DNA of 25,866 nt from a virus. The number at the start of each line of letters is the position of its first letter. Position 1 is the stretch's first letter. Location of the stretch: positions 1 through 25,866 of the IMG/VR virus record IMGVR_UViG_3300031629_000066; one strand, 5' to 3'. This document shows positions 7,602 through 14,978 of this stretch, one piece after another. Both the position numbers and the translations under genes were made by a program. The notes under the pieces are model-generated. The model saw nothing but the letters and a program-made list of their open reading frames with translations. It did not search any database and was not told the origin of the DNA.

Positions 7602-8102
7602 TTATTCTCCTATATCATAAACAGTTCCATCAAATGGTATTCTTCTGTGAAAATCAAACGGATGTTTTAAATTTTTCCTATCTTCTGGTTTCTTATATGA
7701 GATTGATTGTAATTCATGTTTAAAAATATCTACATCAGACCACTTTAAAGCTATATATTTAGTCATACTTTTATTAATCCAAATCATAATAACAGGGGCA
7801 ATTTTATTCATCTTACTCATAGATTCTTCTTTTCTTTCTAAAATAGAATAATAACCCCATGTTGCAGTTTTCCAATCACTATTTTGAGAATGATCTAATT
7901 CAAAAAAACATACTATATCATCATTCTCATTATAAGCAATCAAATCACATTTAGCTTTCTGTTCTGCAAAAACAATATTCAAACTTGGAAATCTTTTAGC
8001 TAATTCATCTCTCATAACAACTCTACTATCGTCATCCTTATATGTTTCTTCTCTGTTTCCTGCCGTTGCAAATTTTGCAACCTTTTGACTAAATTTTGCC
8101 AT
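7602..8102 (-). CDS. Unknown protein in deazaguanine operon, possible PD-(D/E)xK-like fold
   Basis: A 166-residue protein between folE and queC, overlapping the folE stop by one base. The segment KCDLIAYNENDDIVCFFELD has the look of the core of PD-(D/E)xK nucleases: an Asp at the end of one strand, a turn, then an apolar strand ending in an acidic residue; a catalytic Lys is expected two residues after the Glu, but here Asp stands there. Upstream a helix with RDELAKRFP fits the usual first helix. It might therefore be an inactive or diverged nuclease-fold protein, perhaps a sequence reader for base insertion, or something else entirely. No close family is recognised. Confidence 0.55.
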   Translation of the reverse strand: MAKFSQKVAKFATAGNREETYKDDDSRVVMRDELAKRFPSLNIVFAEQKAKCDLIAYNENDDIVCFFELDHSQNSDWKTATWGYYSILERKEESMSKMNKIAPVIMIWINKSMTKYIALKWSDVDIFKHELQSISYKKPEDRKNLKHPFDFHRRIPFDGTVYDIGE

Positions 8103-8770
8103 TATCTCATTCCTTTCATATTACCCAAAAGAGAAAAGAACTCTGCTTTAATGGCAGGTTCTTCACGAAAGATACCACGAACAACTGAGGTCAACATATC
8201 ACTTTCATGTTCTTTAACACCTCTTGCTGTCATACAAAAATGCTCTGCCTTAATAATAACAGCTACACCCTTTGCTTCTGTTTCTTGTTCAATCATATCT
8301 GCAATTTGTTCCGTCATCTCTTCCTGTATTTGTGGTCTTGATGCAACCCAATCAACCATACGATTAAACTTTGACAAACCAATAACTTTATTCCCAGGAA
8401 ATATACCTACATAAGCTTTTCCAGAGATAGCTTGGAAATGGTGAGCACAAGTTGAATTGATTGTTATAGGACCTGACATATAAATCTGGTCATATTGTTT
8501 TGCATTAGGAAACGCAGTAATTACAGGTGGAGGATAATATCTACCACGAAATATCTCATTGATAAACATTTTAGCTACACGTTTTGCAGTATCTTGTGTA
8601 TTATGGTCATTTTGTGTATCTATAACCAATGCGTCTAATACACCTTGAAAAGCATCTTTAACTTCTTCTATAAGCTCTTCCCTATCATCATCATTTAACA
8701 ATTCATAAATTGAATCGTTTGCAAAGTAACTATTACTAATTGCAATTTTAATTCTTTCAGATATTTTCAT
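8102..8770 (-). CDS. folE: FolE, GTP cyclohydrolase I
   Basis: A 222-residue GTP cyclohydrolase I of normal length. The zinc and active-site residues are seen in STCAHHF (Cys, His-His) and EHFCMTARGV (second Cys), with the typical VIGLSKFNRMVDW between them and the C-terminal SDMLTSVVRGIF. It makes 7,8-dihydroneopterin triphosphate from GTP, the first step of the preQ0 route and also of folate synthesis; the neighbours queD, queE and queC point to preQ0. The ribosome site is weak (GGGG well upstream), so output may depend on coupling to queD, whose stop lies 15 bases upstream. Confidence 0.95.
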   Translation of the reverse strand: MKISERIKIAISNSYFANDSIYELLNDDDREELIEEVKDAFQGVLDALVIDTQNDHNTQDTAKRVAKMFINEIFRGRYYPPPVITAFPNAKQYDQIYMSGPITINSTCAHHFQAISGKAYVGIFPGNKVIGLSKFNRMVDWVASRPQIQEEMTEQIADMIEQETEAKGVAVIIKAEHFCMTARGVKEHESDMLTSVVRGIFREEPAIKAEFFSLLGNMKGMR

Positions 8771-8785
8771 TATATAATAACCCCA

Positions 8786-9229
8786 TTAAGAGTTTTGATA
8801 AATTGCACTGTTAGCTCCGTGCTCAAATACTTCTATACTTTTCAAGATTACTCTTCCTTTTGTTTTCTCTTCAAGTATCGGTGATACATAATCATATACA
8901 AACTCTGCAAACCGTTCACAACCAACGCTTTGTAAAACTTTAAGATTAGCTAATCCTGAATAAGAAAGTTTTTGAAATAATTCTAATCCTGGGTCATCGT
9001 TTGAAATAACTAAAGTATGGTCAAAGTATTCTTCTAGGAATTCTCTAATCCACCCACAATCACCAAAATCATAAACCCAATTTCGTTCATCAAGTTCTTT
9101 TGCTTCAAACACAAAACGAAAGCCTAAACTATAACCATGAATTAAATTACAATGACTATCTGCTCTCCATTGTCTAAAACAACAACTCAGTCCTCTATCA
9201 TTACCATATGTTTTTGTACTTTGATACAT
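8786..9229 (-). CDS. queD: QueD-like 6-carboxytetrahydropterin synthase
   Basis: A 147-residue member of the 6-pyruvoyl-tetrahydropterin synthase family. A longer frame begins at 9271, but the ATG at 9229 has a GGAGG site and overlaps the preceding stop (TAATG), so this start is chosen. Cys27 in SHCNLIHGY is the catalytic Cys, and Asp70-His71 in FDHTLV form the catalytic pair. The zinc site is unusual: of three expected His, only His31 is in place; by my hand alignment position 16 is Cys and position 33 is Tyr (HGY in place of HGH). The CFRQWRA stretch is characteristic of a divergent QueD branch. It should convert dihydroneopterin triphosphate to carboxytetrahydropterin for QueE. Confidence 0.88.
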   Translation of the reverse strand: MYQSTKTYGNDRGLSCCFRQWRADSHCNLIHGYSLGFRFVFEAKELDERNWVYDFGDCGWIREFLEEYFDHTLVISNDDPGLELFQKLSYSGLANLKVLQSVGCERFAEFVYDYVSPILEEKTKGRVILKSIEVFEHGANSAIYQNS

Positions 9230-9693
9230 TACATACCTCCTTTCACTCTTTCCCAAGGATAAACAATCCATCTATAAAGTTGTTCATGTAAATAATTAAC
9301 ACCATCCTCATTTTTGTTTCCAAATAATGCTATTAAAGAATAATCTGGATTGTTATGAAATTCTGGTAATTCTTTAATAGCTCTAAAGGTTGTACCAGTA
9401 TCATAAACATCATCAACTACAATCAGTTTAGGAAAAAACTTACATTTTTCTGGTCTAATACTTTCATCTTCTGTGAGATTTAATAACCACTCTGCTTTCT
9501 TATCTTCACCATCTCTTGATTGAAATTTAATAATACTCATAGGACATTCAAGAACATTGCTTAGATGAACAGCTAGTGGTAAGGAACCACGATATACACC
9601 TACGATATGTGGATTAGGAATATCTTTACATCTATCTACAATATCTGAAACATCTTTATAATACTCATCATAATAATAATTGTATTTGTTCAT
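9229..9693 (-). CDS. Purine-type phosphoribosyltransferase (xanthine/guanine PRT-like)
   Basis: A 154-residue type I phosphoribosyltransferase. The PRPP-binding motif VVDDVYDTGTT is at residues 92-102 (acidic pair Asp94-Asp95). GVYRGSLPLA (32-41) is the PPi loop region, and the C-terminal YRWIVYPWE is the base-stacking segment typical of xanthine-guanine and archaeal hypoxanthine-type enzymes. These attach a purine base to PRPP to make the nucleotide. It sits inside the deazaguanine operon, overlapping its neighbour upstream by ATGA and queD by TAATG. I infer that it salvages guanine released when the DpdA-like enzyme swaps bases. A role in general purine supply is equally possible on sequence alone. 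Confidence 0.88.
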   Translation of the reverse strand: MNKYNYYYDEYYKDVSDIVDRCKDIPNPHIVGVYRGSLPLAVHLSNVLECPMSIIKFQSRDGEDKKAEWLLNLTEDESIRPEKCKFFPKLIVVDDVYDTGTTFRAIKELPEFHNNPDYSLIALFGNKNEDGVNYLHEQLYRWIVYPWERVKGGM

Positions 9694-10172
9694 AATAAAT
9701 TCTTATGTGTAAGATTAATCATATTAGCTAAGATAGTAAGTTGTTGTGATAACATCAATACTTCAGGGTTCTTTGTGTTTTCTTGCATTAGTAAATCTTT
9801 TGAAATCATATTCTTCAAAAGTATTGCAACATCTCTTCTTTCATTTATCCATCCTTCAAGTGGAATCTCTGCTTGAAAGAATTTATCACCACCAATTGCT
9901 TTTGCTTCATCGTGATACTTTATAAATGATTCAAGTATCTTTCTAATAAGACCTGACTTAGAGATTTTCAATTCTGGTGCGATTCTACTCAATGCATTAT
10001 TTGTTTGATGAGCCATGGTTGCATGACCTATCCTATGTTTCTTTCCAGACTCATCAACATATTCATCAATAAAGAAATCATAATCCTGCACCTTATCTAC
10101 AGCAGGAATACCACGTTTACCTGTTTTACCTGTTTTAACTGCCTTTGTCTTTGGTTTATCGTCTGCCATCAT
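9690..10172 (-). CDS. Unknown basic protein in deazaguanine operon
   Basis: About 160 residues, not recognised. The N-terminus has short repeats of Lys, Thr and Gly (KTGKTGKRG) and is probably disordered. A helical middle part (KISKSGLIRKILESFIKYHDE) resembles the helix pair of ribbon-helix-helix-like DNA binders, and the C-terminus (LSQQLTILANMINLTHKNLL) looks like an amphipathic helix. A frame start at 10181 exists, but the ATG at 10172 overlaps the queE stop as ATGA and is preferred; a third ATG follows at once. Its place between queE and the phosphoribosyltransferase suggests a part in the modification pathway, for example DNA binding, but this is inference from position. Confidence 0.6.
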   Translation of the reverse strand: MMADDKPKTKAVKTGKTGKRGIPAVDKVQDYDFFIDEYVDESGKKHRIGHATMAHQTNNALSRIAPELKISKSGLIRKILESFIKYHDEAKAIGGDKFFQAEIPLEGWINERRDVAILLKNMISKDLLMQENTKNPEVLMLSQQLTILANMINLTHKNLL

Positions 10173-11131
10173 GTACCCCATTCATTTCCAAATAAGTTTA
10201 TATGTAATCTCGGACTATACTTGTACCCATGTTTTAATGCTATCTGTGCTACATCCAAATCTGTCAATTTTAAACCATCACTAGTACCACCTTCTGGCAT
10301 TAGATAAATTGCATCTATATTAATTTTAGCATTATCATATTCCTTTACAGCTTGTTCCACTTGAATCAAATCATATTCATCTCTAATAACAAATTTCAAA
10401 TATAGATATGAATAAGGCCATGCATTATATGATACTAATGCTTCTGGTCTAATTGCATCACTAAATTTTTCACCACTATTAGAAAGTTTAGGTGATACCG
10501 ACCAAGTAATACCAGTATTTTTTCCAACACCATACTTTCCTATATATTCTGGATAATTTGCAATCGGAGAAGGTGCGTATTTTCTTGATGGTGACGTTGT
10601 ATGATCTTTAGTAGGTTCAAAAACTTGTGTACCATTAGTTTCAAATGTAATAAACTTTGTTTTTAAATCTGGACTTGTAATCAATTCTCTTACTGCTGGT
10701 TGAAAACCTTTAAGCAACGGTTCTCCACCAGTAATAACTAAATGTACACCGTCATCATGTTTTAAACAAACAGATAAATCGTTATCCATTCTTTCTTTAC
10801 TACCATACCAATTTGTAAGTTCATCCATCTTTTTAATGATAGTACCAATATCATCATTATCAGCTAGATGACCCCATTTCTTTCCCCAACTGAATGAACT
10901 ATCACATCCAACATGGGGAATTGGTAAGTCCTTAATTGTTTTTACATTCGGATGGTTTTGGTTATGAGTCATCTGAGCTTCTGGTAGCCATTTAGATTTA
11001 TCTCTATCCTGACCGAAACCCCTACACTCAAAGTTACAACCAAACAAACGAAGGAATACAGAAGGCACACCAACATATCTTCCTTCACCTTGAAGTGAGT
11101 AAAACATTTCACTATATTTAAGTTTATTCAT
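10169..11131 (-). CDS. queE: QueE-like 7-carboxy-7-deazaguanine synthase (radical SAM), expanded Cys motif
   Basis: A 320-residue radical SAM enzyme, longer than usual QueE (about 210-245). The N-terminus MNKLKYSEMFYSLQGEG is the standard QueE opening. Cys32 and Cys36 are the first two cluster ligands, but the third, normally at position 39, is Phe; the expected CDT-x-x-aW segment instead occurs as CDSSFSW with Cys76. The motif is therefore C-x3-C-x39-C, with an insert of about 37 residues. Further signs are the GGEPLL SAM-binding segment and the FETNGTQ strand. It converts carboxytetrahydropterin to 7-carboxy-7-deazaguanine. The gene overlaps the HNH-like gene by four bases (ATGA). Confidence 0.9.
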   Translation of the reverse strand: MNKLKYSEMFYSLQGEGRYVGVPSVFLRLFGCNFECRGFGQDRDKSKWLPEAQMTHNQNHPNVKTIKDLPIPHVGCDSSFSWGKKWGHLADNDDIGTIIKKMDELTNWYGSKERMDNDLSVCLKHDDGVHLVITGGEPLLKGFQPAVRELITSPDLKTKFITFETNGTQVFEPTKDHTTSPSRKYAPSPIANYPEYIGKYGVGKNTGITWSVSPKLSNSGEKFSDAIRPEALVSYNAWPYSYLYLKFVIRDEYDLIQVEQAVKEYDNAKINIDAIYLMPEGGTSDGLKLTDLDVAQIALKHGYKYSPRLHINLFGNEWGT

Positions 11132-11622
11132 CGTGTCTCTCTCATTAATTTACGAAGCTTTCTTTTAAATGATAGAATACTCCCCTTATATGCACTTCTA
11201 CCCTTATTAGCAAAAGAAGTAGCTAACACAACATTACCTAATACATAACCTTTGTTATTATCAAGTCTTTCAACAGAAGGAGCAAATGGATCATAGGAAA
11301 TAAACAATCCTTCCAACTCCATCGGAATACCCATCCAATAACAAAGTCCTTTCTGCTTTCTCCAAATCTTTTCCAAATCTTCAGCAACTAATTTATGTTT
11401 CTTAGTACCTAAAGGTAAACCAGTTTTCGGATCTAACTTCTTATTATGATAACTGTATGGTTTACCATTTTCATCCGTTAACCCAACCATTTTAGTTGGG
11501 TTGTTTCCACCATAAACACCTACGCGGGCAGATAGTTTTGAATTCGCAATCAGTTTCTTAAAAGGATCTCGGTGGGATCCTTTTGAAGGATTGAGCGTCA
11601 TATACTTCTCTTTATCATACAT
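11128..11622 (-). CDS. HNH/His-Me-finger-like endonuclease, first gene of the deazaguanine operon
   Basis: A 164-residue basic protein. Residues about 84-141 have the pattern of phage HNH-type proteins: a helix, then GLCYWMGIPM (Cys94), then APSVERLDNNKGYVLGNVVLA and a final SFANKGRS. In active relatives the SVERLDN position carries DRID or DH residues and the closing segment supplies Asn/His; no second zinc Cys pair is seen, so activity is uncertain. It is the first gene after the promoter at 11649-11690, with an AGAAGGAA ribosome site. It may be a mobile HNH gene, a host-DNA nuclease that spares modified phage DNA, or a structural HNH relative. Confidence 0.68.
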   Translation of the reverse strand: MYDKEKYMTLNPSKGSHRDPFKKLIANSKLSARVGVYGGNNPTKMVGLTDENGKPYSYHNKKLDPKTGLPLGTKKHKLVAEDLEKIWRKQKGLCYWMGIPMELEGLFISYDPFAPSVERLDNNKGYVLGNVVLATSFANKGRSAYKGSILSFKRKLRKLMRETR

Positions 11623-11648
11623 AATAAAATTCCTTCTCAGTTGTGTAA

Positions 11649-11690
11649 TATAACCATTATACCAAACTTTTCACCATAATACAAGGAAAA
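11649..11690 (-). promoter_or_regulatory. Promoter of the deazaguanine DNA-modification operon (TTTTCCTTG family)
   Basis: Minus strand: GTTTTCCTTG runs into -35 TTGTAT (11684-11679), a 17-base spacer and a perfect -10 TATAAT (11661-11656). It begins two bases after the gp44 stop and gives a leader of about 27 bases before the HNH-like gene. It is the best sigma70-like match in the window and makes the nine-gene operon independent of the gp45/gp44 transcript. Confidence 0.8.
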
Positions 11691-11692
11691 CC

Positions 11693-12631
11693 TTAATTAA
11701 ACTCACTATTCATCATAAGTTCTGTTAAACAAGCCACCATATTGATTTCTTGGTCTGCAACAAAAGCAGACTTGTAAGAATAATCAGCTATGATTAATAC
11801 AGCATCCGGCACACTCTTCTTTTTAATACTTGTAAATAGAGAATCATAAACTTGACGATACAACCCAACATGGTCATTGTCAATATTCTGTGCTACCCAC
11901 TTACGCATATTAGTGAAATCTTTTAATTTAAGAAACTTAATTAACTCATTGTGATTTTCATTCGATGAAGCATTGAGAATACTTGCATCTATATTACCAG
12001 ACACAGCATTATTTTGCAACTCATTCAATACCCTACGGAAATCTGGAAAGTATCTTACAACTAACTGAGCTACAATGTCTGGTTCATATGTAATACCTTC
12101 ACCGTCAAGAAGTTTCATAGCAACCTCTGAAAACTTCTGTGCTAGTTCTGGTTTATCTGACCGTTTGATTCTAAAATCAATAACAGAACATCTTGAATGA
12201 AGTGCTGGAAGGATTTTGTTCTTGTAGTTACAAGTAAAAATGAAACGACAATTATTTGAAAACTCCTCTATCAAACCCCTCATAGCAGGTTGTACAGATT
12301 CCCTATTCATATAATCAGCTTCATCAATAATTATAATTTTCTTACCACCGGAAAAACTTACAGTTGAGGCATAGTTGGTGATGGTAGTTCGCAGGGTGTC
12401 GATCATCCTACCTTCATTACTACCATTAATCATCAACCAATCACAACCAAGCTGGTTGCACAGTGCTTTAGCAACTGTAGTTTTTCCGATGCCTGATGTG
12501 CCAAACAGTAGAAGATTAGGCACTTCACCCGTATCAACAATATTCTGGAAAACTTTTTTTGTCTCAACAGGCAAAATACAATCTTCTATTTTGTCTGGTC
12601 TAAACTTCTCTACCCACAATAAATTGCTCAT
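11693..12631 (-). CDS. 44: Clamp loader large subunit gp44 (AAA+ ATPase)
   Basis: A 312-residue RFC-like AAA+ protein (T4 gp44 has 319). Walker A is LLFGTSGIGKTT near residues 41-52, Walker B IIIDEAD near 100-106, and the HSRC arginine-finger motif of clamp loaders is present (ALHSRCSVIDF). Four copies with one gp62 load the gp45 clamp by ATP hydrolysis. It follows gp45 after a 29-base gap with a GAGG ribosome site, as in T4. Unlike T4, gp62 does not follow; the deazaguanine operon is between them. Confidence 0.97.
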   Translation of the reverse strand: MSNLLWVEKFRPDKIEDCILPVETKKVFQNIVDTGEVPNLLLFGTSGIGKTTVAKALCNQLGCDWLMINGSNEGRMIDTLRTTITNYASTVSFSGGKKIIIIDEADYMNRESVQPAMRGLIEEFSNNCRFIFTCNYKNKILPALHSRCSVIDFRIKRSDKPELAQKFSEVAMKLLDGEGITYEPDIVAQLVVRYFPDFRRVLNELQNNAVSGNIDASILNASSNENHNELIKFLKLKDFTNMRKWVAQNIDNDHVGLYRQVYDSLFTSIKKKSVPDAVLIIADYSYKSAFVADQEINMVACLTELMMNSEFN

Positions 12632-12660
12632 GTAAGCCTCATAATATAAGTGTTATCAAT

Positions 12661-13341
12661 TTACTCGCCGTAATCACTACTCGCTTCAGTCGCAATCCAG
12701 TATTCCAATTTATACTTATTATTCTTATTTACAAAATGTGAAATACCATTACCAATAGTAACATCATAATCACCTGGAATAATCTTTAGATTTTCCTTCT
12801 TGAAAACAACATTGAATTTCTTGACAACACCTTCAGCAACTTTGATAGAGTAATCGTTTGATGTATCATTGTTTTTATTAGTAGTATATAGATACATACT
12901 ATTAGACTTTGTACAACTCTTCAAACAGACATCAGCCAACTTTAGAATAGTTGATTTCTTCATAATACTTTCAAAGTCATCTTCTTTCAATTCAAACTTA
13001 ATATCACTTTCTGGCATATCAATTTCTTTCTCAGGCGGAGTAACAACCAAGGAAGGTTCTGCGTAAAAGTATTTTCCTTTTCCACCACTACCCTCGACCA
13101 TCATCATGCAATCGTCTTTAAATTCAAACTCACATTCCGACATGGTTGATTCAAACCCAATGAAACTTGGCAAGTCATAAATTGCAAAGTCTTTTGGGAA
13201 ATTCTCTTCTACAGTTGCCTTAGAAAGAATGTTTTTCAAAGCTGAAATAGTTTTGATTTCATTTCCTTCTTTGATAACAATCGACTGATTGATTTCAGAA
13301 AAGTTTTTCAATATATCCATTGTATTTTTACTGATTTTCAT
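12661..13341 (-). CDS. 45: Sliding clamp gp45
   Basis: A 226-residue homologue of the T4 trimeric sliding clamp (228 residues). Recognised from the start MKISKNTMDILKNFSEINQ, the FAIYDLPSFIGF segment (T4 has VAIYDLNGFLG), and the C-terminal region PGDYDVTIGN followed by LEYWIATEAS (T4 YVVALEADS). It holds polymerase on DNA and, in T4, activates late transcription with gp55 and gp33. A TTG start six codons upstream is possible, but the ATG at 13341, preceded by GAGGAG, matches the T4 N-terminus. It overlaps the preceding gene by 14 bases. Confidence 0.95.
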   Translation of the reverse strand: MKISKNTMDILKNFSEINQSIVIKEGNEIKTISALKNILSKATVEENFPKDFAIYDLPSFIGFESTMSECEFEFKDDCMMMVEGSGGKGKYFYAEPSLVVTPPEKEIDMPESDIKFELKEDDFESIMKKSTILKLADVCLKSCTKSNSMYLYTTNKNNDTSNDYSIKVAEGVVKKFNVVFKKENLKIIPGDYDVTIGNGISHFVNKNNKYKLEYWIATEASSDYGE

Positions 13342-13729
13342 TATCTGTGTTCTCCTCAATAGTTACAGTTTCGACCTCTTGGTCATTTGTATTGGTTTCT
13401 GTAGTTTCCAAAGTTACTGCACCAGAAACAGAACCTTCTTGTTGACTATCTTTTTCCTTTGCAACAGAATCTTCCATCGCTTTATAATCAGACTGAGCCT
13501 CTGGCCCGAAATATCCTTCTCTAACACAATTCTTAAAGTTATCAACCATATGATTAAGTAAACTTTCATCTTTCTTTGCCCATGCTGCTGCAAATAAAAT
13601 AACGGGCGAAACCATACCTTTATCATTCATAATAGGTTTATCATTCACCCCTGCTAACACAACAGAACCATCTGTCTTAACCATAATTGCAGAATCACCC
13701 TTTCGCAATTTCAACATCTCTCTTGCCAT
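13328..13729 (-). CDS. Unknown protein with a DSA-DGS module, coupled to gp45
   Basis: A 133-residue protein. The first 75 residues form a compact region: GDSAIMVKTDGSVVLAGV, then a helical VILFAAAWAKKDESLLNHMVDNF. The remainder is Ser/Thr/Glu-rich and looks disordered. The module aligns by eye with residues 23-110 of the protein at 4800-5516 (DSA-x-x-V-basic-x-DG-T/S-hydrophobic, then a helix with D/E-x-L-x-N). The 14-base overlap with gp45 ties its expression to the clamp. Function unknown; a small clamp-associated or replisome factor is a guess from position. Confidence 0.62.
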   Translation of the reverse strand: MAREMLKLRKGDSAIMVKTDGSVVLAGVNDKPIMNDKGMVSPVILFAAAWAKKDESLLNHMVDNFKNCVREGYFGPEAQSDYKAMEDSVAKEKDSQQEGSVSGAVTLETTETNTNDQEVETVTIEENTDNENQ

Positions 13730-13732
13730 AAT

Positions 13733-14959
13733 CTAATACCTTTTCTGAATGTTTATATTACCGTTGTTCCTACCGTTACCAAAACCAATATTAAAATCAA
13801 AAGTTCCTCGATTTCTTCTAGGTCTATCACAGGAATTATATCTACCATCAGCACTACAATATTTAACTCTAGGACTGTTACCACGAATACCCCGTAACTC
13901 TCTTTCCATCATATCAGACATATCATCAGATTCTCTTCTAACCCGTGATTCATAACTTTCATTTTTATTACGATGTTGATATACAGGTTTTTTCTTTTGT
14001 GCAACTACTTGTTTAATTTCAGATTTAAAATTTACATTTAATAAACTTAGCCGTGAAAATAGTTTCTTATCTAAATCATATGTAAAATACTTTTCAAAGG
14101 TTTGCATATCAACAACTGCTTTTAAATAAGTCTGACCATTCTTATTCACAACTTTAGAAGCAGTCACCCGTGACTCACAACCACTCCTTTTACAAAAAGT
14201 CCTTTCAGTAAAATGTTTGTAAACACTATAAAACTTAATTGGAAAATTATCTATACCCTGACCTTTCAAAGTAGCTTTAACATTAAAACGTAAATCACCT
14301 TCATATAAAGTACTACTCACTGTCACAAGCTCAAGGTTATCTACAATATTCTGAATCTTCTCTTTGAAAAGAAGATTATAATCATTACTTATTGTTGTTT
14401 TACCTGACTCTATTATAACACTTTTATAGGTCTGAATGTAAGGAAAAAGTTTAGAACTTTCAACATAACCATCATAGTAATATACAAGTGCTTTTAAAAT
14501 ATCTCCATTATTGAAAAATGTATCTGCTTGTCTAAGGGTTAAAGTATTCTTAGCAACAATGATATCAATCATTTCTTTAAGTGTATCTTTAACATACTGG
14601 CGTTCTATAACAACAAACGAATAAAATATTTCTTTATCTTCATCATACCAACCATCCTTAACTTGAGAACCTTCAAGTAGAAACCCCGTTTCCGAACTAA
14701 TAGAAGTTTCAGAAAAAGATTTATCTGTACTATTGAAATCTTTTATTACAGTATCAACCCGAACACTAATGCTCTTGATTAATTCTGCTCTTGCAGATTC
14801 ACTAGCAGATACAGTACTCTTTGCAGAGTATCCTACACCGACCAAGTATCGGGAGGAATCATATTTAGAATGACCCCTTCCCAATACCCAATCCGGCGTG
14901 GGGGATGCTTCAACAATTGATACAACACACAACAACATAAATGTAAGTAAATATCGCAT
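13733..14959 (-). CDS. Exported LPP20-like protein
   Basis: A 408-residue protein with a clear signal peptide (residues 1-18, apolar core LLTFMLLCVVSIV, likely cut at VEA/SP). The mature N-terminus TPDWVLGRGHSKYDSSRYLVGVGYS, then ARAELIKSISVRV, matches the LPP20-type fold found in bacterial envelope proteins (PDW, then a YLVGVG strand, then a helix of ARAEL type). The middle, about 150-290, is a beta-rich unknown region and the C-terminus is Arg/Gly/Asn-rich (RRNRGTFDFNIGFGNGRNN). No lipobox, so it should be periplasmic or surface-exposed rather than lipidated. Start at the ATG at 14959 with AAGGA six bases upstream. It follows a second LPP20-type gene. Confidence 0.78.
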   Translation of the reverse strand: MRYLLTFMLLCVVSIVEASPTPDWVLGRGHSKYDSSRYLVGVGYSAKSTVSASESARAELIKSISVRVDTVIKDFNSTDKSFSETSISSETGFLLEGSQVKDGWYDEDKEIFYSFVVIERQYVKDTLKEMIDIIVAKNTLTLRQADTFFNNGDILKALVYYYDGYVESSKLFPYIQTYKSVIIESGKTTISNDYNLLFKEKIQNIVDNLELVTVSSTLYEGDLRFNVKATLKGQGIDNFPIKFYSVYKHFTERTFCKRSGCESRVTASKVVNKNGQTYLKAVVDMQTFEKYFTYDLDKKLFSRLSLLNVNFKSEIKQVVAQKKKPVYQHRNKNESYESRVRRESDDMSDMMERELRGIRGNSPRVKYCSADGRYNSCDRPRRNRGTFDFNIGFGNGRNNGNINIQKRY

Positions 14960-14978
14960 AATCAATCCTTAGTAGAAA

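Noticed and set aside
9230-9271. Upstream extension of QueD by 14 residues
   Set aside because: The internal ATG at 9229 has a GGAGG site and the usual one-base overlap with the preceding stop, and the family N-terminus starts there.
12632-12660. Promoter between gp45 and gp44
   Set aside because: A TATATT is present, but no -35 at proper spacing and no TTTTCCTTG element; the gap is best explained as a ribosome site region.
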